From Hoplostethus atlanticus (lineage: Eukaryota > Chordata > Actinopteri > Trachichthyiformes > Trachichthyidae): a stretch of DNA of 64,000 nt. Within the stretch, counting starts at the first letter, position 1, and each line of letters starts with the position of its first letter. Made by a program: the position numbers and the translations under genes. Positions 59,374 through 64,000 of this stretch are shown here, in pieces. The notes under the pieces are model-generated. The model searched no databases and had not been told where the DNA came from. It saw nothing but the letters and a program-made list of their open reading frames with translations. The stretch lies in contig JAXDDX010000015.1 of NCBI GenBank assembly GCA_034670405.1, positions 2,294,001 to 2,358,000 of the forward strand, read 5' to 3'.

Positions 59374-59422
59374 TGTGCCACATTGTGGAGAACCGCACAA
59401 GCCCTAATAATCCGGCACACCT
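59370..59422 (-). pseudogene. Harbinger transposase C-terminal fragment
   Basis: On the minus strand it reads VCRIIRACAVLHNVAQMPL. ACAVLHN is the hallmark near the C-terminus of PIF-Harbinger transposases. It abuts the Myb-like fragment tail to tail, which implies a deletion that removed the rest of both genes. Confidence 0.8.
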
Positions 59423-59424
59423 TA

Positions 59425-60235
59425 ATAATAATAAAAATAAACTTTAGGTATATAGCACTTTTCAAAACAAAGTTACAAAGTGCTTTAGAATACAAAATAA
59501 AAATGGTAGACAAACTGATGAACAAAATGATAAAAATAATTTAAAAACAGTTTAAAAGTTATACAACATTGAGCATAAGGAGCTACATATGAGAGAGTAA
59601 AATATGCTTAGCCCCTCAGTTGTATTTTTGCCCCCTCTGTTTAAGCTTTATGTATCTATAGAAAAATATTTCCATAGGTGTATGCTAGGGCGTCCATAGT
59701 AGCCCACTGAAACGGAGCGGAGGAGATCGATAGACAGACAGACACGTCACTTAGTTCGGTTTCTCAGCCTGCTTGCTTTTCGTGGTAGGTAAATACAACT
59801 TTATGGCCCTAATTCCATTTCCCCCCGTTGTAGAGGGAGAGAGAGAGGAGAGAGAGAGATGCAAGCTGCAAACTGCTGTTTCTACTCCTCCCCCTGCTGA
59901 TTTTGACAGAGAATCGTTTTCGTTCATAAATTCTCTGCAGTGCTCCGTTCTTATGTGAGTCTCTGATTAATAAATGTATATTCTTTGATTTTGAACAGTA
60001 GCCTTATGTTGTTGTTATTTAGCCTTTCTGAGGCTATTGCATGGTTAAATCAATGAGTTTTATTTCATGACAAATTGCCCCCTCAGTCACTTCATCCTGG
60101 CGCCGGCCTGGTAAAATAATCAATAAAATAAGAGTTAAGAGAATGCCTTTGTATAAAAATAGGTTTTAAGTAGTAACTTAACAGATACAACAGACCACAA
60201 TCCCTGTGAAAGCACACTTATAAAACTATGTTTTT
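59425..60235 (-). mobile_element. LINE 3' tail inserted in the Harbinger element, itself interrupted
   Basis: In reverse, 59425-59575 reads 'gcactttgtaactttgtttt' then 'gaaaagtgctatata', the L2-type tail ending in TTATTATTA. The LINE text appears to resume at 60105-60235. Between them (about 59580-60100) is a further unidentified insert with GA-rich sequence at 59837-59861. Confidence 0.6.
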
Positions 60236-60557
60236 AAGAGGACTGAGCTTTATTTTGTGATCTCCCCATCGGGCGTTGCTGATTCCCGTGTCTGAAAAAC
60301 CTTGCGGTGAGCTCTACACATGGGTGAAAGGATGCGTAGAAGTGCGCACCTTTTACCGCATAGGATTTTTCTATAAATCCCGACGTTTGCGGTAAAATAT
60401 GCGTACGCACATTTCACCCCCGTTAACGCCACTTTTTGTGCGTAGCAACCTTTATAAATGAGGCCCCTGGTCTCAGATCTGCTCCGTTAGCCTAGATGTT
60501 CTCTTTCCCACTATCCACACTTTGATTTTGGCAAGAAAAACAAGTGCAGTGAATTAA

Positions 60558-61042
60558 AGGCGCAATAAATCAGATGATTTTTATTGCCCCATAGCACAAA
60601 ATGACCGTAATATATCTGAGATATTAATAAGGTTGATGATCAATACCAGTGACTTAATGATTACTTCACCAGGTGCTGAGATTTCTGCCTTTCAAAACTC
60701 CCTTTTTCAGCCCTGTTTGGGAACAAAAACTCTCTGTCCATTGGAGCTTCAAGACACTCCCACTCCCCACGCCCTAATCTACTGGCATTTTCAACTGCTC
60801 AACGATGGATGACGGTGCTACCAGCTATAAAGGGTATAAAGCTTCGTTCTCATATACAAATTTATTAGCATTATTATTCCAGTATTGATGGAATATGCAT
60901 GATGATATATTACCTCTTCACTACACATTTCTGTTGATGTTCCAGTTAGCTAGCTTGTGAAAATGTAACTTAATTGTTTGTGTCAATATCAGGCCACCAT
61001 AAGCCGTTGCAATTCCTACTGGTCAGTGACAGATGTGCCCCT
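60558..61042 (+). mobile_element. Family F element, TTAA-flanked, 485 bp
   Basis: TTAA lies at 60554-60557 and 61043-61046. The left end is AGGCGCAATAAATC and the right end, reverse-complemented, is AGGGGCACATCTG. No coding capacity. Confidence 0.72.
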
Positions 61043-61439
61043 TTAAAACTTGCCACAACAGAAACACTTGCTTGGTTACACTGTTTTGATCTGCTTTGGT
61101 GGTTGTAGTGAGCTGCTTGTTTTCCAAAACAGTACTAGTACTTGAAGTGTTAAATATCCTCAACATATTGCACACAAGGGCACGCCACGATTTCTCAGGC
61201 CTTGAAAGCTTTGGTCTTGACATTTGATGCAGATTGGCAGAATGACAGATGTCATTGCCCTGACCTCTCCCTCCGCTTTGAACAAAACACTCTGCATAGC
61301 ATTGTTGCTATATTTATTACCTGTCGTGATGCAGATAATTACATTAAATTCATGCTTGTACATACAGTGTAGGTCTTGTACGTGTGCTTTGTATGGGTCT
61401 GGTCTGTAGTGTCCAGGAACTCTACACCTTCGGACCCTG

Positions 61440-61735
61440 TAATTGTGAACCTGCTGCGACATGCTTCCAGAGATGAAGCCTTCAACACCTGGGGCGGGGA
61501 AGCGCCTGGTAATGGTGAGCTTTCATCCGTGTCCATGTTATTCGCAACCGCCATCTACAGACAGCAAAGTGGCAGCTGATGTCATCTTTACTGTCAGTCG
61601 TCAGCTACTCTGTCACCCCGATGCCTTCATGGCCCCATCAGGTGATTTTAACCACCGGCCATCCTTCCTCTGCTGTACCCATGTTTTCCCAGTGTGTGAC
61701 ATATCCAACTAGGGACAATAAGACATGCAAATATG
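61440..61735 (+). mobile_element. LINE endonuclease fragment
   Basis: One frame reads KRLVMVSFHPCPC, then ADVIFTVSRQLLCHPDAFMA and PSGDFNH. A shifted frame continues MFSQCVTYPTRDNKT. GDFNH is a conserved block of the AP-like endonuclease of non-LTR retrotransposons, and 'QyVTcPTRdnKTLDLLY' follows it in teleost elements. The frame changes just after GDFNH. Its continuation is found beyond the family A insertion. Confidence 0.8.
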
Positions 61736-61751
61736 AAGGGATATATATTAT

Positions 61752-62224
61752 AAAAGGGTTAGATTGATATGTGACTTTGAAGGCCAATATTGCTAACAGT
61801 ATTTTTAAATTGAAGTTGCCAATAGTCCATTTTCTAGCCACGAAAATCTCAAAAAAGCATTCAGTGTTTACCTAGAATTTTATTCTTGTCAGGTAGAAAA
61901 GCCTCTGAAACAGTATTTAGACCATCATGGGACACAAACGCTCCATTGAAACCAAGAATAATAATTGCAGTAATAATAATAATAACAATAATAAAACATA
62001 TTCATGCATACCATGTGGAATTTGATCAAAATGTCCCATTAGAATCAGTTCAGGTTCAGGGCTTCCCATAGACAAACAGTGTAGCATTGATCAATTCTAC
62101 AATAAATATCTAATCAAACAAACTGCATCATATCCATCATATCAGAGGGCGACACTGATTGGCCGATATCCTTTTGTAAATAAAAGGCCAATATCAGGGC
62201 AAACCAATATATCGGTCTAATCCT
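61752..62224 (+). mobile_element. Family A element, complete, inside a LINE
   Basis: Starts AAGGGTTAGATTGATATGTG and ends CAATATATCGGTCTAATCCT. All internal blocks are present in order. This is the best full-length copy for defining the family, about 470 bp including a short (AAT)n run. Confidence 0.85.
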
Positions 62225-62227
62225 AGC

Positions 62228-62765
62228 TCGCTGGCTCACTCCACTTGAGAAATTTGACTCCAAGGTCCATCTCATTTGTAAATAGCAGCCTATCGCCACC
62301 AGGACGGGGAGGGAGCAGTCCACTGCAGTGGAGCTGCTGAGGCAGATGGAAAGGACATTGATGATCTCACCCATTGTGCAACAATACAGCTTGACAGTAC
62401 GCGGATAAAACTGTCCCTACTGTGCTGTTTTCTCAATATAAACTCTGGATAACTAAGGAGCTTAAGGACTTAGTGAAGGAGGAAAAACAGCCATTCAGAA
62501 CAGGGGTAAAGGACGAGGACTGAGGAAACTTGCTGGGTAGACGCAGCCTGGAGGGTTATCTGGACGGCGCTCATGAACTCAATCTGTATTTCAGTAGATT
62601 TGATAGATGCAGCTCCTGATGCCACCTTCAGAAGTTCCCCGATGACTGAGGAGGATGAAGTACAGGAGTACAGCGGGGAGCTGTGTACTGCAGGAGGAGG
62701 AAGAAGAAACCACTGACTACAGGACTGACGTGGAGGTGGTCCGGCCCTACATGCACCTTGGGGCA
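62228..62765 (+). mobile_element. LINE ORF2 linker fragment, continuation of 61440-61735
   Basis: Frames read EADGKDIDDLTHCATIQLDS, then KLWITKELKDLVKEEKQPFR, then HELNLYFSRFD. This is the conserved linker between endonuclease and reverse transcriptase in L2/CR1/Rex-group LINEs (pattern DIDxLTHcaT…NNKPWiTKeLKdLlkeKKraFR…LNxFFnRFD). Several stops and frame changes are present. The RT domain itself is absent. Confidence 0.78.
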
Positions 62766-62785
62766 AATATTACAGTGATTCGACA

Positions 62786-62816
62786 TTAATGGTGCTACAT
62801 GTAGCATTTTTAAACA
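62786..62816 (+). mobile_element. Family B terminal fragment
   Basis: 'aatggtgctacatgtagcat' then 'ttttaaacat' equals the first 30 bp of the copy at 52545. It is cut at a TTAA by the next element. Confidence 0.65.
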
Positions 62817-63005
62817 TTAAAGGGGGGGTATTGTACTAATTTGGGCTATTTAAAACTGTTCCTGGGGGTCTTGAAAAGATGTTTGTGAAGTCTATATCAA
62901 AAAAAATCCTAAAACCAGCTTCTGTGGTGTGTGTTTCAGTCTCTCATTTTCTCCATTGTAAAGAACAGGCTGTTTTGAGGGGGTGGAGTAGTGTGTAATG
63001 AGCAT

Positions 63006-63059
63006 GTGCTCTGATTGGCCGCCTCACGACCAATCAGAGCACGGAGTGAGGCGACCAAT
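63006..63059 (+). promoter_or_regulatory. CCAAT-box cluster and hairpin upstream of the P2X7-like gene
   Basis: GTGCTCTGATTGG (63006-63018) and CCAATCAGAGCAC (63030-63042) are perfect 13-bp inverted repeats. A third CCAAT lies at 63055-63059. The cluster is 70-120 bp before the ATG, a usual distance for NF-Y sites. Promoter function is inference. Confidence 0.5.
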
Positions 63060-63126
63060 CGCCTGGTGGGGGCGGGAGCAGAGCGCCCATGCTGCTAAAG
63101 GTAAACAAGCCTGACTACGTTAACCA

Positions 63127-63283
63127 TGGCGGCCGCTCCAGAAGCAACACTCAGTGTTGCAGACTCCGGCTCAAACATGTCCAGTCTCAGACCGTACATG
63201 TTTGAGCCGGAGTCTGACCCAGAATGGGAAGAGGCAGCTGAGGCAGTTCCACTTACAAGAACCCAGCAGAACGTTTCTCAGTG
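63127..63283 (+). CDS. P2X7-like intracellular-domain protein, exon 1
   Basis: ATG 63127 in a fair context (ACCATGG). The frame reads MAAAPEATLSVADSGSN, then RPYMFEPESDPEWEEAAEAV, then TRTQQNVSQ, and ends TG before the donor GTAACA. 'RPYMFEPESDPE' followed by an acidic stretch and 'W-C-x-C-x-N-C' is the N-terminal layout of fish proteins annotated as P2X purinoceptor 7-like, which carry only the receptor's intracellular C-terminal domain. The split tryptophan codon (TG|G) is completed by exon 2. No membrane segment is encoded, so this is not a receptor channel. Confidence 0.72.
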
Positions 63284-63566
63284 GTAACAATTTCGTGTAA
63301 TATTGTACTTTAGTGCGTGCGTGTGTTTTGCGCTTGTGTGTATGTGGGTGTGTGAGCTACACTCTCTGCTGTAGCGGTCTGTTTATGGCTCATGTCCATA
63401 AGCTTATTGAATGCAACTTGCAGACAAGCTAGGATTGACAATTTTGTTGAGCTAGTTAGCCAATATATTATTGGATGCAACCTATTTGCATCCAAACACC
63501 GCAGCGCTACGTTGTTTGGTATACTGTAGTCATATTGAGTGAATTTTCTGCACTACTTCTCAACAG

Positions 63567-63670
63567 GTGTACTTGTAGAAATTGTGCCACAATGCCAAGT
63601 GAAAGAGAAAACGTGTGCTTGCAGGGAGATCCAAACGGTGACTTGTGATAAAAGACATTCTATCTTCCGT
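63567..63670 (+). pseudogene. P2X7-like intracellular-domain protein, exon 2 (one-base frameshift)
   Basis: Acceptor CTTCTCAACAG. The exon completes W and reads CTCRNCATMPSERENVC, matching the W-C-x-C-x-N-C zinc-ligand motif of the P2X7 cytoplasmic ballast domain. After this one extra T shifts the frame; the other frame continues CREIQTVTCDKRHSIFR to a GTAATC donor. The exon is 104 nt where the phases require 103, supporting a single insertion. The gene copy is therefore probably non-functional, unless this is a sequencing error. Confidence 0.7.
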
Positions 63671-63735
63671 GTAATCAATGTAGTGTTTATGAAGTTTGGA
63701 AAATCCCTGTAGACTTACCGTTTCTCACTCAATAG

Positions 63736-63890
63736 GTTCTTCGGCGAATGAATGAAATCCGAGAACCACCTACATGTATGGTGGATCATAGGGGTTTCGG
63801 CAATGTTTGCTTGGACATGTTCGTCCTCCAAATGTCAGCTAACCGGTATAGAGCAGACTATGGGCGTTTACAGCATAGGCAAATGGCGAA
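63736..63890 (+). CDS. P2X7-like intracellular-domain protein, exon 3
   Basis: Acceptor TCACTCAATAG, donor GTAAGT. The open frame reads VLRRMNEIREPPTCMVDHRG, then FGNVCLDMFVLQMSANRYRA, then DYGRLQHRQMAK. This fits the second half of the domain, pattern CIT-HPGF--vCLd-wVLqtA---yr. Its Cys and His residues are candidate zinc ligands. The coding sequence should continue in a further exon beyond the window. Confidence 0.68.
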
Positions 63891-64000
63891 GTAAGTATTT
63901 TAGTTATTCTATGCATGACACAATTTCTCTAATAATCATAACCAATGGATAATACTGTGCATGACAATAAAAATGAGGACAGTAAGTGTTTGCATTCGGG

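Larger units (their letters stand above)
58961..60469 (+). mobile_element. PIF-Harbinger element with nested insertions
   Basis: Ends CAGGGGCCTCATTTATAAA and TTTATAAATGAGGCCCCTG are perfect 19-bp inverted repeats. Subterminal DNA is rich in GCGTACGCAC-like motifs on both sides. Fragments of the two Harbinger proteins lie inside, at 59275-59373 and 59370-59422. About 800 bp of LINE tail and other sequence are inserted. No clear target duplication is seen, so the assignment rests on the protein fragments. Confidence 0.82.
62821..64000 (+). mobile_element. TTAA-flanked element carrying a P2X7-like gene (runs off right edge)
   Basis: Begins AGGGGGGGTATTGTACT directly after TTAA (62817-62820). 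The first 680 bp match 2704-3335. It then contains exons 2 and 3 of the P2X7-like gene, which the other copy lacks. The right end lies outside the window, so the second TTAA cannot be checked. Confidence 0.72.

Noticed and set aside
53290-62765. Possible LTR retroelement or virus-derived fossil
   Set aside because: No long terminal repeats, primer-binding site, gag, protease or integrase motifs were recognised. The reverse-transcriptase and endonuclease motifs fit non-LTR LINEs.
62470-62766. Minus-strand open frame of 98 residues
   Set aside because: It is the shadow of the plus-strand LINE linker fragment and shows no family resemblance itself.
63127-63890. A true P2X7 receptor gene
   Set aside because: No extracellular or transmembrane channel exons precede it. 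The exon set starts with its own ATG and promoter-like sequence, and the unit is repeated within a TTAA-flanked element.

Overview
The window is vertebrate nuclear DNA, almost certainly from a percomorph-type teleost. It has long non-coding stretches, many CA/GT microsatellites, tRNA-derived SINEs with a 'GTAAGTCGCTTTGG…CGTCTGCTAAATG' tail, L2-like and L1/Tx1-like LINE fragments, PIF-Harbinger elements and several small TTAA-flanked elements. Coding density is very low, and most long open frames are by-products of microsatellites or fragments of transposons.

Only one host gene can be identified with confidence: the 5' end of the AMPA-receptor subunit gene gria4, on the minus strand. Exon 1 (19739-19829) encodes the signal peptide and the start of the mature protein. 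Exon 2 (16685-16843) encodes the next 52 residues of the amino-terminal domain. Both have clean splice signals and compatible phases. From high to low coordinate the layout is: upstream intergenic DNA (about 20.5-64 kb), a CpG-rich presumptive promoter/5'UTR with a GT array and a CT array on the gene strand (about 20.04-20.43 kb), exon 1, intron 1 (2.9 kb), exon 2, then intron 2 running off the left edge. No third exon was found in the left 16.7 kb.

The rest is a nested record of transposition. At least twelve copies of one unnamed short element (here 'family A', ends close to CTAGGGTTNGACCGATAT) lie on both sides of the gene. Other unnamed families (B, D and F) recur two to four times. Two copies of a TTAA-flanked element carry a small multi-exon gene for a protein resembling the cysteine-rich intracellular C-terminal domain of P2X7 receptors. 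The left copy (2704-4460) is a deleted derivative and the right copy (62821 to the window edge) keeps three recognisable exons. Two PIF-Harbinger elements keep transposase or Myb-like fragments. One of them (40187-40957) sits inside a family D copy, and the other D copy shows the empty site. LINE fragments include an L2-like copy with an SGNH-esterase ORF1 relic, an L1/Tx1-like 3' end, a reverse-transcriptase fragment, and an endonuclease/linker fragment split by a family A insertion.

Structures not explained by ordinary repeats include a 115-bp, about 98% identical inverted pair flanking gria4 exon 2; an 1.1-kb foldback whose left arm holds about ten copies of a 45-bp unit while the right arm holds about two; opposed GT and CA arrays in intron 2; and an exact 68-bp tandem duplication. 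No LTR element, Polinton, CRISPR array or functional RNA gene was recognised.
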